Shown here: piece by piece, positions 1-11,602 of the stretch
Position numbering within the stretch: position 1 is the first letter of the stretch
How the letters are laid out: every line of letters begins with the position of its first letter
From: Haematococcus lacustris
Lineage: Eukaryota > Chlorophyta > Chlorophyceae > Chlamydomonadales > Haematococcaceae
NCBI GenBank assembly: GCA_030144725.1
Contig: JASKMD010000026.1
Location: 1,375,981 to 1,439,980 of the forward strand
Length of the DNA stretch: 64,000 nucleotides
Direction: 5' to 3'
Notes under the pieces: model-generated
Told to the model about the DNA's origin: nothing
Databases searched by the model: none
The model's input: the letters and a program-made list of their open reading frames with translations, nothing else
Position numbers and translations under genes: made by a program

Positions 1-961
1 GCTCATCGCGGGGGCGGTCATGTGGGGGTGGAGTTGTAGGAAGGTTTCGCAATTGCCCGTCCCGACGATGTCCGTCTGCGGGTTGATGGGGTAGGTGTGG
101 AAGGTGGCCTTCGAGTGCAGGTTGGTGCACCGGGGTAGCCAGGTGTGCGGGTCCGGTAGTCCCTGTCGGGTGTGGGCCGGCAGGTGCGTGTCGGGCCTCG
201 CATGTCTGGCCTCTTGTATCTGCCTGTTTGAGGGGGCAGCAGGATGTCATGAAGGGGTGGTTGAAGCCCAAGCTGAAGGGTCTTGTCATGGCCCACATTC
301 GCAACACACTGGCCAGCATGCATGAGGATGAGCAGGAGGCAGGTGCTGGTGCCGCCCCTAGGCTGCCCACCCCTCCTGCTGCCCCCCCCCCCCCTCGCAG
401 CAGCTGACAGCTGGTGCGGGTGCATCCCCTGGGCTGCCCACCCCTCCTGCTGCCCCCCCCTGTCAGGAGCAATGATACAAGCTGCACCACATAGCTGACA
501 GAGTCTTCTATCCGGGGATGTGCGACACACAAACAATAACAACGTGGCTGAGACGCGGCGTCGTTTTGATTACCAGCGGTAGGTTCTCACTTAATTGGGA
601 CCGGCTGAGGGTAGGGCGCCTTCCACATCAGTTTGATCCACGTCAGGAGCACCATGCAGACAGCGACCTGCGAACCGCTGTGATGTGTGCAGGCCAATGC
701 ATCAGGTAGGGTTAGGGCAGGCTGCAGGTGCAAGTGATCCACTCTGCCCATCACCTGCTCTGAACCCTATGGGCGCGTGTTGCGAACTGACTGAGTGGCT
801 GGCTGGCTGCATGCGGGGTGTGGGAGCTGGAGTGGAGCAGCAGGAGGTACTGCCGGAACCTGACTATGAAAAGCGAAGATATTTCCAGCAACCGCCGCAA
901 CCACCACAGTATCACTGCGGCCCGCACACCCTCCACCGCATTTCCGCAGTCAGCTCCTACC
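1..961. other. no supported gene upstream of RNA-binding protein gene
   Basis: Short open frames exist on both strands, but none has a recognisable domain, splice pattern or consistent composition. A C-rich run lies near 381-395. The stretch presumably contains the promoter and 5' UTR of the gene that starts at 962; I could not pick a TATA box or transcription start. Confidence 0.5.
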
Positions 962-2047
962 ATGACAACCAAGCTTTACGTTGGTGAGCCGCTCAAGTGT
1001 CAGCAGCGCACGCGGGACCGCAACACCCAGTCGCTCACCTAGCAGCCTCAGTGTGCTGAACATTTGCGTCCAACTGTGCCCGTGCTGCCAGGTAACCTGC
1101 CGTGGAACGTGACCAAGGAGCAGCTCAGTGAGCTGTTCAGCCAATATGGGCAGGTGGACGACAGCTTCATTCCCACTGGTGAGTAGCGTGGTCCCCCAGC
1201 GCCCTTTGGTGCCCCTCCCGCTGATCTGGAGTATGCGCTGCCATTTGAGTCAGCTGGGTCCCGCCGCCTTTCGCTTGAATAGTATTGGGTCCGCTGTCCA
1301 GCCTGCTTGTGAGCGTGCGGCACTCTGACAGCATGGGCGTCATCAACGAGTTAGGTGCTGTGTCAACCCTGCTTTGCACTGTTGCACTGTTGCTGCTACA
1401 GATCGTGAGACCGGGCGGCCTCGTGGGTTCGGGTTCGTGACGCTGGAGAGCAACGCTGCCAAGAACGCTGCCGCAAGCTTGAACAACACAGATTTCCAGG
1501 GCCGCACCATTCGTGTCAACGAAGCCGCCCCTCCTGGGGAGAGCCGTAGCCGCGGTGGCTACAACGGAGGCGGTGGCGGTGGCTATGGAGCACCTCGTGG
1601 TGGCCGTGACAACTACGGAGGTGAGCTAGTCGCATCCCAGCCGGTGTCATGGCACGTGTAGTCGGTGTCATGGCATGTATTGGGGGCATCAGTGTGGCTT
1701 GCATTGTAAGGGGTGCTGCTGCTCCTGTAGACAGCATGTTATCACCAGTCTGTCCCGTAGTTGTAATGCTCACCAGGAGTCTGCGGTTGTGTGCAGGCGG
1801 TGGTGGTGGCTATGGCGGTGGCGGTGGTGGCTATGGCGGCGGCGGTGGTGAGTAACATTGTGGATGCTGTCACTGCAAATGATGTGATCATGGCACACAG
1901 CTGCAGCCATGGTTGCAAAGGCCTGTAACAACCATGCTCTTTCCCACCTAAGGTTGTTGTGCTTGCTGCACTGATGTAGGCTACTGATCTGGCAATGTGT
2001 GCACAGGTGGCTATGGTGGCGGTGGCTATGGTGGTGGTGGCTACTAA
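962..2047 (+). CDS. glycine-rich RNA-binding protein (RRM + Gly-rich tail), 5 exons
   Basis: Small nuclear or cytoplasmic RNA-binding protein of the GR-RBP family, whose members bind RNA through one RRM and often act in stress or circadian post-transcriptional control. Exons joined by GT-AG introns: 962-983, 1092-1178, 1402-1620, 1797-1847, 2007-2047. They total 420 nt and encode 139 residues with every phase consistent. The start fits the family because the RRM begins at once: RNP2 is KLYVGNLPW (residues 4-12) and RNP1 is RGFGFVTL in exon 3. The tail after about residue 85 is GGYGGGG-type repeats, with the last introns placed inside Gly codons. Exons 4 and 5 encode only glycine/tyrosine repeats, so alternative splicing would change only tail length. 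Length and order match algal and plant GR-RBPs. The protein looks intact. Confidence 0.93.
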
Positions 2048-4129
2048 GCAGCACTGCCTTGATTGCAACCTGCAGCTGCCCAGTGTTTACTGGCCACAGT
2101 GCAATGGAGTGTTGGTCCTGTGTCTTGAATGACAATGAGCTTCTCCACGATGGTTTCGGTCTTTGATGATTCCCCATCACTTGCACTGCATTGTGGCCCA
2201 ACCCTGGTCACCACCTAATAGGTTCAGTGGTTGTTTTCCTCACTGTTGGTCTCAAGACTTTGTGAGATGAGGGTGTTTGGTGCTGCCACCTGGTCAACAC
2301 GAGCTGGCAGGTGTGGTGATGGTGTGCATTGTTGTGGCTGTGGTGTGTGTGCCAGCACAATGGTATGAGTGACCACATGTGATGTACCTAGCATGTCATG
2401 TCTGAGCCTTGCACCCACTGTTTGCCTAAGGCTGTGCAGGAGCGTCATAAACAGTGCCCATTTTGAGCAGGTTGCTACCCTGCCGGGCATGGGGTCAGGT
2501 CTGCCTACTGCGAGATGTAGCAGAGAGTGTGCATCGTCAGACTCCCGTTTCCGTTTCTGGTCATGATGGTGAATGATGCTCATTCTTTGCTGTGCATTGG
2601 TTTCTACATTCTTGTCCCTGTGCCTGCTGCTGCTGCTGTTCCCCGACTGGATTGGCTCCCGTGGACTTGGTTGGTTCGGTGTGTCGGTGTGTAACTCTGT
2701 CGAGCATGAACGTTCGGAGTGTCCACCTCGTCATGCATGATACGAACGATCCGACGAGTGATTGACAATTGTACGCATTGGGCGCAGGGACAATGTATCC
2801 TGCAAACTGTGCTGAGCATAATCAAGACAGTCATCGTTAGGTGCTCGTGCGCAGCTGGTTTGCTCGCAGCTGTAATGGTGCTCGCAACTGGTCATCCCCG
2901 CCATTGGCTGCACCCCCACGGCTGAAGAGATAACATCCAACTCATTTTAGCCGCCGATCGGCGCGATGATGGTCTGACTACAGTGCAGCCAGCCCCAGCG
3001 GTTTGCCGGGTGGCTGGCCCCCAACAAGCGACGTGTTCTGGAGCGTCGCAGACGCATTTAGCGACGGCTATAGGCAGCCTGAACCCAGAGCGGCGTGAAT
3101 GGCGCATCCTGACTGGACATGCCAACTTTTCAGGTTGGCACGCATCAGCGCTGCAACGTCCTAGCACGAACCGAGTCCCTCTCCCAAGCTCACCTGCTGC
3201 TTCCCGGCCTGCTTCCTTGCCCCCCGCTCCAAAGTGTCACCTTTTGTCATCAAGTGTCATCAAGTGTCATTGCGGGTTGGGAGCGTGACCGCGATTGCGG
3301 ATTGTTGCTGAAAACAGGTTCCATCCCGATTTGTTGCATGATGAGGTGTGCTTTGGCAAACTGACCAACACACACTGTGCACGATATTGCCAGCACATGG
3401 TGTTGAATAGGCCTAAGGAGCGTCGGACATTGCGTCGTTTGGTGGTGAGGGAGCTAAGGAGTGAGCAGCTGGAGTTTGAATGTGAGGCGAACGGCTGATG
3501 TGGCAGGTTATGTAAGGTGCATGGGGGTCTACTTTGGAGCATCACAAACGGCCCAAACATGAACACAACGCGTTTATGTCCTGATTACACGATAGAAGCC
3601 CACACAAGGAGCCGCACAGAACTGGCAGTTTACATCCTACCGCCCTGGTTGGACAGTGAAAACGGCCGGAAAAGTGTCCTTTTCATGAAAATTTGACATG
3701 GTCTTACGTGACACGAGTCGCACGCTGTTGTGTCGCAGGGACAGCGCACAAGCCATACCAGCACTATCGAGCAAACTATCAGCACTAGCACTAACATGTC
3801 GGGGGGGACAAGAAATTTAAAATTTAAAAAGCGAGATAGCTATTCGCCCCACTAAGCAGGCCAATCCCGGCACAATGCGACCAGAATTCACAACACCCTC
3901 GCCCGCCCCGGCACAGGTGCACATCAGCCCGAGCAGCCCGCTAGCCTCGCGCTGGTGAGCTGCACCGCCCTGCGCAAGAATCGCTGAAAAACTCTTAAAG
4001 ATTAGTCAGATAGTTATCAGGGGTGCAGCCAATGGCGGGGGTGACCAACTGTAATGGCAACTGGAAATAACATCGAAAACAAGTTGGTGTCTTGTTCATC
4101 AATTCCCCTAACCCTAACCCAAAAGCCGG
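2048..4129. other. intergenic, no supported gene
   Basis: The first part is presumably the 3' UTR of the RNA-binding protein gene. The first TGTAA, the poly(A) motif usual in volvocine algae, is at 2871-2875, which would make an unusually long UTR, so the true 3' end is uncertain. A short direct repeat of tcatcaagtg lies near 3248-3268, and CCCTAAC occurs twice at about 4107-4119. I see no protein family, RNA gene or transposon end here. Confidence 0.4.
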
Positions 4130-4238
4130 ACAGGGTAGGGTAGGAGCAGGGCAGCAGCAGGGCAGCAGGGCAGCCGGTCAGGGTAGGGCAGCAGCAGGGT
4201 GGGAGTTATTATGGTTGTTGTGCATACTCACTTTAGCC

Positions 4239-4694
4239 TACATACTCACTTTTGCAGAATGATGACCTTGCACCTACGGTTCGCCCTACAGACCTACGCA
4301 TACAGTATATACATACGTATCTACCATCATTATAGTCGCCGCATACGCTGTAGGCCAACCCTACAGGTTATGTTGTGTACAGTGAGGTGTTTGCTGCATA
4401 GCCTGCTGGCCCTGACTAGTACAGCGGGCCCGTCCGACAGCGGACGGGGCACTCCGGCCACAATGCTCTTGCACCAGTCCCCCTTGCACCAGTCCCAGGC
4501 CACAGTGCTGAGTGCTGAGTCTAACTGCTGTGAGTCTGAGTAAGTGAGTGATGCAGGCTATGCAGCAAACACCTCACTGCGACGTAAATCACGGCGACTG
4601 AAACGATGGTAAATACGTATGTATATACTGTATCCATAGGTCCGTAGGGCGAACCGTAGGTGCAAGGTCATCATTTTGCGAAAGTGAGTATGCA
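4239..4694. repeat. fold-back (inverted repeat) element next to minisatellite
   Basis: The left arm (4239-4406) and right arm (4553-4694) are imperfect inverted copies separated by about 146 bp. Shared blocks include atgatgaccttgcacctacg, acagtatatacatacgtat and gaggtgtttgctgcatagcc. Outside the left arm (about 4130-4200) lies a short piece of the same minisatellite that follows the right arm, but in reverse orientation, so the symmetry extends into the satellite. This resembles fold-back transposons whose termini are tandem arrays. No coding capacity is seen and no clear target duplication could be found. Confidence 0.75.
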
Positions 4695-4704
4695 GATTGG
4701 TGCT

Positions 4705-6632
4705 ACCCTGACCGGCTGCCCTGCTGCTGCCCTACCCTGACCGGCTGCCCTGATGCTGCCCTACCCTGATCGGCTGCCCGGCTGCCCTGCTGCTGCCCTA
4801 CCCTGACCGGCTGCCATGCTGCTGCCCTACCCTGACCGGCTGCCCTGATGCCCTGCTACTGCCCTACCCTGCCCGCCTGCTGCCCTACCCTGACTTGTTG
4901 CCCTGCTGCTGCCCTACCCTGACCGGCTGCCCTGATGCCCTGCTGCTGCCCTACCCTGACCGGCTGCCCTGATGCCCTGCTGCTGACCGACCCTGACTGG
5001 CTTCCCGGCTGCCCTGCTGCTGCCCTACCCTGACTGGCTTCCCGGCTGCCCTGCTGCTGCCCTACCCTGACCGGCTGCCCTGATGCCCTGCTGCTGCCCT
5101 ACCCTGATGGCTGCCCGACTGCCCTGCTGCTGCCCTACCCTGACCGGCTTTCCGGCTGCGCTGCTGCAGTCCTACCCTGACCGGCTGCCCTGCTGCTGCC
5201 CTACCCTGACCGGCTGCCCTGCTGCCCTGCTGCTGCCCTACCCTGATGGCTGCCTGGCTGCCCTGCTGCTACCCTACCCTGACCGGCTGCCCTGATGCCC
5301 TGCTGCTGCCCTACCCTGACCGGCTGCCCTGATGCCCTGCTGCTGCCCTACCCTGCCCGGCTGCTGCCCTACCCTGACTTGTTGCCCTGCTGCTGCCCTA
5401 CCCTGACCGGCTTCCCGGCTGCCCTGCTGCTGCCCTACCCTGACCGGCTGCCCTGATGCCCTGCTGCTGCCCTACCCTGACCGGCTGCCCTGATGCCCTG
5501 CTGCTGCCCTACCCTGACTGGCTTCCCGGCTGCCTTGCTGCTGCCCTACCCTGACCGGCTGCCCTGATGCCCTGCTACTGCCCTACCCTGCCCGGCTGCT
5601 GCCCTACCCTGACTTGTTGCCCTGCTGCTGCCCTACCCTGACCGGCTGCCCTGATGCCCTGCTGCTGCCCTACCCTGACCGGCTGCCCTGATGCCCTGCT
5701 GCTGCCCTACCCTGACTGGCTTCCCGGCTGCCCTGCTGCTGCCCTACCCTGACCGGCAGCCCTGATGCCCTGCTGCTGCCCTACCCTGATGGCTGCCCGA
5801 CTGCCCTGCTGCTGCCCTACCCTGATGGCTGCCAGGCTGACCTGCTGCTGCCCTACCCTGACCGGCTTCCCGGCTGCGCTGCTGCAGATCTACCCTGACC
5901 GGCTGCCCTGCTGCTGCCCTACCCTGACCGGCTGCCCTGCTGCCCTGCTGCTGCCCTACCCTGATGGCTGCCCGGCTGCCCTGCTGCTACCCTACCCTGA
6001 CCGGCTGCCCTGATGCCCTGCTGCTGCCCTACCCTGACTGGCTTCCCGGCTGCCCTGCTGCTGCCCTACCCTGACCGGCTGCCCTGATGCCCGGCTGCCC
6101 TGCTGCTGCCCTACCCTGATGGCTGCCCGGCTGCCCTGCTGCTGCCCTACCCTGACCGGCTTCCCGGCTGCCCTGCTGCTGCCCTACCCTGACCGGCGGC
6201 CCTGATGCCCTGCTGCTGCCCTACCCTGACCGGCTGCCCTGATGCCCTGCTGCTGCCCTACCCTGACTGGCTTCCCGGCTGCCCTGCTGCTGCTCTACCC
6301 TGACCGGCTGCCCTGATGCCCTGCTGCCCTGCTGCTGCCCTACCCTGACCGGCTGCCCTGATGCCCTGCTGCAGCCCTACCCTGACCGGCTGCCCTGATG
6401 CCCTGCTGCTGCCCTACCCTGACTGGCTTCCCGGCTGCCCTGCTGCTGCCCTACCCTGACCGGCTGCCCTGATGCCCTGCTGCTGCCCTACCCTGATGGC
6501 TGCCCGACTGCCCTGCTGCTGCCCTACCCTGACCGGCTGCCCTGATGCCCGGCTGCCCTGCTGCTGCCCTACCCTGATGGCTGCCCGGCTGCCCTGCTGC
6601 TGCCCTACCCTGACCGGCTGCCCGGCTGCCAT
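4705..6632. repeat. 1.9-kb minisatellite, unit about 29-38 bp
   Basis: Tandem array built on the core ctgctgctgccctaccctga plus ccggctgc, with frequent variant inserts (gatgccctg, cttcccgg, atggctgcccg). About 55-60 units are present and variants are interspersed, suggesting repeated unequal exchange. All frames are open over long stretches because stops are rare in the unit, so the open frames here are not genes. A few inverted units also lie at 4130-4200, on the other side of the fold-back element. Confidence 0.9.
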
Positions 6633-6649
6633 GTCCGGGTCTCGTCGGC

Positions 6650-8260
6650 ACATTCCTCGTATGCATCAGGTGGTTCCCGTGCAATGACTGTCATGGCTGG
6701 CTGGCTGCATATCGCAGCGACTTGCATTTGAACCGCGATTCCGGACACACCGCAGGTACGGTGGATTGTGCGCCCTGCATCCTTTGCACTATCACGGTCA
6801 AACCTTTGGTATTCGGGGTACGCTACGTATACGTATATGCATGGCACGGCTTGAAGGCCAAATGCAATCATCCAGCCTACTTGTCGCAATGCCCTGTTAG
6901 AGCGGCACGGAGGAGGGTCGCATGAGGAGGCTATTAGAGCTGGCTACGCTGTAGCTCGTCAGCAGCCGTAGCCAAATGTGGCTGCAGCCTGACTCGTTTG
7001 ACCTTTTGGCTGTGAACCGTTTGACTTTTTGACGGTCCGCTGACTTTGAACTATCTCTGCGCTGAATGCATCGCCATCGTTTGCTGAGCCAGGTTTGCTG
7101 GTAGCTACTATTTGTGGGGCATTAGAACCGCAGATCGGAAGTCGATCTCACGGCACAGTGCATCTTTCGCGATTCTGTGCGGAGGGAGTCCTTACATATT
7201 TATTGCGAGGCTGTGCGCGCAATCGCAGGCCGTTCCGCCGACCCCCCCCCCTAGCAGTTTTAATAGTATAGATTATGACATCAGCGCAACTTACGAACTC
7301 TGGAGCTCTTGCAGGGAAGCTTGGACGCCTTTTGCGATGTTGTGAATATGTTTTTGGATTCATTCATAGTTAAAGGAGCGTCCGGGGCTGTATCATATTG
7401 ATATATACAATGTATCATGATAATATCATTATATTTCATTATAACTTCAATTTACCCGGATCTAAACGTTTTTGGTCCATGTTTTAGAAGGCTGTAACAA
7501 AGGCAACCGGTTTAGAAGGCTGTAACAAAGGCCTCCGGCCCCTGGCGTCGGTCTCGAGCGTTCACTCGGAACTGCTTCGGCCTCGGTCGTTTACAAACCC
7601 GGAAAAGCTTCGTCGTTGCAGTTATCCTCATCATAAGCCCTGTTTCTGCAGCGCAAGACGCCTGCGGGGACCCTTTGTCCCTCGCGCACTGGTCGTAACC
7701 GTGCGCGCTGAGGTTCGGGTGGCAGTTAGGCGGCAGTTGGCGGGCAGTGCTGGGTTCTGGGCAGGGTTCTGACGCCGATGAGCCAGAGCAGACGTTTAAC
7801 CGTGTAATGCTGCCATCAAGCGAGGTGCTCCGCAGACTGCAAAACAGCAAGCACGCATTTGTTGTTCCAGTGCAAACAGCCAACAGTGCAAGGCCATGTA
7901 GATGCTGTGTGCAAGCGCTGCCCGAAAATTCTCAGCGTGGGCAACATGAGCCAAACGGTGGGCCAACACAAGTGCAAAGGTGGCATCTACAAGCGCAATG
8001 TATAGCCGACATATGGGCCCATCCCACTTGAGGAGCGAGGTCCAGCCCAGCCTCGAGAAGTGCAACGCGCCTTACGCCGCTTAGACCTTGTTTTTGGCCA
8101 GGTCGCGTTTGCTTTCGTCCACCTGTCCACCTCCAGTCCATCTTTCAACTTTTGCTTTAGGAGAAGCACTATCGCATTGAGGTGTTAGTTAGTGTATGCT
8201 CCTCCCTTCCTTCCCTCCCACCACACCACCACCTCCCAAGCCATTGACCCATCTTCCTTT
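6650..8260. other. no supported gene; AT-rich patch and short duplication
   Basis: A noticeably AT-rich stretch lies at about 7380-7460. The 22-mer beginning tttagaaggctg occurs twice, at 7483-7504 and 7511-7532. A pyrimidine tract ending in cag (about 8190-8277) looks like a splice acceptor leading into the 30-bp repeat array, but no upstream exon was identified. Confidence 0.4.
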
Positions 8261-8320
8261 CTGTGCCACCGGCAGAGCATGTGTTGTGCATGTTGACGAA
8301 GCAACCTCTTGATAACCTAG

Positions 8321-8897
8321 AGGCTGCAGCAGCAGGCCAGCAGGCTGCAGCTGCAGGCCAGCAGCACCTGGAGGCTGCAGCTGCAGGCTTGCACCACCTG
8401 GAGGCTGCAGCTGCAGGCTTGCACCACCTGGAGGCTGCAGCTGCAGGCCAACAGCACCTGGAGGCTGCAGCTGCAGGCCAACAGCACCAGCAGGCTGGAG
8501 CTGCAGGCCAGCAGCACCTGGAGGCTGCAGCTGCAGGCCAACAGCACCAGCAGGCTGGAGCTGCAGGCCAGCAGCACCTGGAGGCTTCAGCTGCAGGCCA
8601 ACAGCACCTGGAGGCTGCAGCTGCAGGCCAACAGCACCAGCAGGCTGGAGCTGCAGGCCAGCAGCACCTGGAGGCTGCAGCTGCAGGCCAACAGCACCAG
8701 CAGGCTGGAGCTGCAGGCCAGCAGCACCTGGAGGCTTCAGCTGCAGGCCAACAGCACCTGGAGGCTGCAGCTGCAGGCCAACAGCACCAGCAGGCTGGAG
8801 CTGCAGGCCAGCAGCACCTGGAGGCTTCAGCTGCAGGCCAGCAGCACCAGCAGGCTGGAGCTGCAGGCCAGCAGCACCTGGAGGCTGCAGCTGCAGC
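8321..8897. repeat. 30/60-bp tandem repeat array, open in several frames
   Basis: About 19 units of 30 bp, two alternating types forming a 60-bp higher-order unit around gaggctgcagctgcaggcca and caggctggagctgcaggcca. Because 30 is divisible by three and the unit lacks stops, one plus frame (8263-9123, Gln/Ala/Gly-rich QHLEAAAAGQ repeats) and two minus frames stay open. The plus frame could be a low-complexity exon, since it follows an acceptor-like pyrimidine tract and runs about 220 nt beyond the array. Nothing else supports translation, so it is listed as a repeat. Confidence 0.8.
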
Positions 8898-9123
8898 CCA
8901 GGGAGCATGCCAGCAACACTTGCAGATTGGTACCCCCACTAAACCACTCAGTGTAGGAGGGCTTATTGATCGTGGTAGAGGAGCTACGCGTCAAGGCCAA
9001 CATCCCCACATGAGGGTCTCCAGGGCCATCCCTGCTGCTGGCAGAGGGCTTGTAGTAGGGTGTGACAGCAGCAGGATGGCTGTGTGTGTCTTGCTGCCGC
9101 TATCATGTCATGTGTGGGTGTGA

Positions 9124-9840
9124 GCAGCAGGCTGGCCATGTGTGGCACCGGGCCTAGCAACCGCTCTGGACTCTTAGCATGCCGTGTGTGGGTGTGAGCA
9201 TAGTCATCATAGTAATCATAGTCATTCATTTCAACCCCCTTCGGATTTTAGCGGTTACCTTTTGGCATTGACCTGGGCACTGGTCGTGGGCCGAAATTTG
9301 TTGCACTTGTGCAGCAGTGGGCATCGAAGGCTGCTGCATCGTCGACTGCATCCGCCTACGCGCATTTGATGAGCCTGGCGAATCCATTGCTTGCACAACG
9401 CTCAGAGCCACGGGCCGCAAGCGGTCACAGGGGTGGGCACTAGTCACACATCGACGGACGGACAGTCAGGCGCCCCCAACTAACAGAAAACCTACCCCTG
9501 GTAGTAGGACGGCTGTAACGTTGCACTCACTGCGCCAAATATTGTGCTAGATGATTCACAATGTAGCCAACCCTGCCAGCTACCTTTCACCCATCCAGAA
9601 TAATTATACACTGGGTAGGCCGTGCACAAGGCGTCAAAGTTAGTGATTCAAATTTGAGCCGTAGCGGAGCATGCAGTCATCGCTACGACCGCCCGCGTCG
9701 CTTAGGCTGCTCTACGCGAGCATGCGCGTCGGCAGCAACAGTCGGATTGGAAAACGGTTGCGGCAATGTGGCACGGAGGCAGTTGGCAGGTGCGGTTGGG
9801 AGAGGTGGCCACTACAACCTGTGTAACTATGTCTCGTGTG
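9124..9840. other. no supported gene
   Basis: Contains two copies of ccgtgtgtgggtgtgagca-like text near 9105-9200 and the imperfect repeat catagtcatcatagtaatca. No conserved frame or RNA gene was seen. Confidence 0.35.
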
Positions 9841-11051
9841 TCACCGCTTGCGCTTGGCAGCTGTCTGGGGCTGCCCCAACCCAGCAAGTGTGGTACGCTT
9901 GCGGAGCGTGCAGCCAGGAGCTGGCGCTTGAGTCATAGCAGCCTGCCCCTCGGTGGCGATTGCAGCCAGTGCCAACTGATACATGTGGCCGAAATCAGGT
10001 GATGCAGGCGGCCCTTTGCCCTGCTGCTGGGGTGGCTGCTGTGGGGGTGGCTGTGGGGGCGGGTGGGCTGTGACCTTGACAACGAGCACCTTCCCATGGC
10101 GCTTGGTTGTGCATCCGTCAAATGCCAAGTGTATCGCCGAGGCTTGCTTCAGCATCTCTGCAGGCAAAGCAATCCCATGCAAATGTAATCCAATGCAAAT
10201 CCCTCACTCATCCCTTACTTATCCACCACCTCCCAGCCCAGCCCAGCCCAGCCCAGCCCAGCCCAGCCCAGCCCAGCCCAGCCCAGCCCAGCCCAGCCCA
10301 GCCCAGCCCAGCCCAGCCCAGCCCAGCCCAGCCCAGCCTCACCAAGGGTCTTGCTCTTCAGGTACTTGGCTACCACGCGCAACTGCCGCCTCACAGTGGT
10401 GCTCTGCCCAGGTCGGTGTGGGTTGGGCACCTGGCATTGCTCGTTCACGAACAGCTCTCTGCACATGGCCAGCTCGCGGCTGCTGGCCTGTGTCTGCAAC
10501 ACTAGCCTGGCTGTGCTGAGGTAGTGTTGTGCGAGGTATGCAGCTGTTCTGGCCGCAGGCTTCCCATGGCGCCCCACTTGCGTGGGAATGAAGTTGGCTG
10601 TCAGCGCGGGTGGGTTAGCAGCCGGGCTGGGCTGCTGGAATGCACAGCCTGTGGGGTTGCCGTGGGTGTCCAGCCTGCCATAGCCACCCTCGGCACACCG
10701 CTGCAGCACCTCTGGTGACACCCGGTGCCGCATCAGGATGTTCAAGAGCTGCTGCTGATGCTGGGGGAGCCGGGGGGCGATTGGACGGCAGTGGCGGACG
10801 TTGCGTAGCTCATGGGACAGCTGGCGCTTGTCTCGCTGCAGCAGCTGGATTGCATGGTTGTGCTCCTCAGCCTGTTGGTCCAATGCCTCATTCTCACCCT
10901 GCAGTTCCTGCCGTGCTGCCTGCACCTGCTCCATGTCTGCCTGCAGCAGCTGATAACCTGCCACCGCATCACTGAGTTGTTGGTGGAGCCGCTCACCCTG
11001 TGCCAGCAAATCCATGGCGTCGTCCTGTGCCTTTTTCACCTGAGCTTTCAA
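9841..11051 (-). CDS. 3' exons of a coiled-coil, possibly hAT/DUF659-derived protein
   Basis: Two exons on the minus strand: 11051-10343 and 10157-9841. The intron starts GTGAG and ends CTGCAG and consists largely of a GGGCT array. The join is in phase (709 + 317 nt = 342 codons, ending in KRKR). The first exon encodes a coiled coil (about 80 residues rich in Gln, Glu and Leu), then a basic helical region (VRRQLRVVAKYLKSKTLE). The second exon continues LKQASAIHLAFDGCTTKRHG, which resembles the DGWT core of DUF659/hAT transposases; a Pro/Gln tract and basic tail follow. The first in-frame ATG is at 11015, but the frame is open up to a TGA just above 11051 and an acceptor-like gaaag is in phase with the donor at 13307, so this is probably the 3' half of a longer gene (see 13308-14388). 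Family assignment is inference. Confidence 0.6.
10232..10337. repeat. GGGCT pentanucleotide array in intron
   Basis: About 21 perfect copies of gccca (GGGCT on the minus strand), starting just inside the 5' splice site of the minus-strand gene. It produces artificial AGLGW-type open frames. Confidence 0.9.
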
Positions 11052-11206
11052 GCCACTTCAGCAGCATTTAAACCCTGCCTTGGGTGAGGCATGCAGCTAT
11101 TGCAGGTGCTGGCGCTTCTTCTTGCTAAGCCTTTTACCCACCATGGTGGTGGCTACGGCTGGGAGGGGGCAGGGCAGGAAGCGGAGCAGGCAGCGAGCAA
11201 GGGAAC

Positions 11207-11412
11207 GGATGGGTGGGCTGGGAGGGGGTGGGCTGGGAGGGTTCAGGCTGGGAGAGGGTGGGCTGGGAGTGGGTGGGCTTGGAGGGGTGGGCTGGGAGGG
11301 GTTGGGCTGGGAGGGATTGGGCTGGGAAGGATGGGTTGGGAGGGGTGGGCTGGGCAAGGAGTGGGTAGGCTGGGAGGGGTTGGGCTGGGAGGGATTGGGT
11401 TGGGAGGGGGGG
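11207..11412. repeat. GGGCTGGGAGGG-type minisatellite
   Basis: Degenerate tandem units of 10-15 bp around gggctgggagg(g)t. Pro/Ser-rich or Gly-rich frames on both strands are by-products. If the minus-strand gene spans 9.8-14.4 kb, the array lies in its long intron. Confidence 0.8.
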
Positions 11413-11602
11413 GCTCCTGCAATGAGGTGGGCTCCTGCAATGATGGGTGGAGGGGGGGCGGGCATGGTGGGTCGTTGCATGCCGTGGCCTTGCACCATTC
11501 TGGTGTACATGATGTAACTTCAAAGCTGTCTAACAGATAAATATATATGTATAGCCATTTTCTTGTGGGTGGAGCGGGTGAAACACAGTGGAGGACGCAG
11601 TG

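Noticed and set aside
4107..4119. Telomere end at CCCTAACCCTAAC
   Set aside because: Only two units and flanked by unique sequence on both sides.
4705..6687. Possible CRISPR array in the 29-38 bp repeats
   Set aside because: Units are contiguous and variable with no unique spacers, and the context is eukaryotic. It is a minisatellite.
8169..8939. Minus-strand frames of 239-256 codons over the 30-bp array
   Set aside because: Shadow frames of the repeat; composition is simply the translated repeat.
10215..10342. AGLGW pentapeptide tail as the natural C-terminus of the coiled-coil protein
   Set aside because: A GTGAG donor precedes the array and an in-phase acceptor lies at 10157, so this is an intron.
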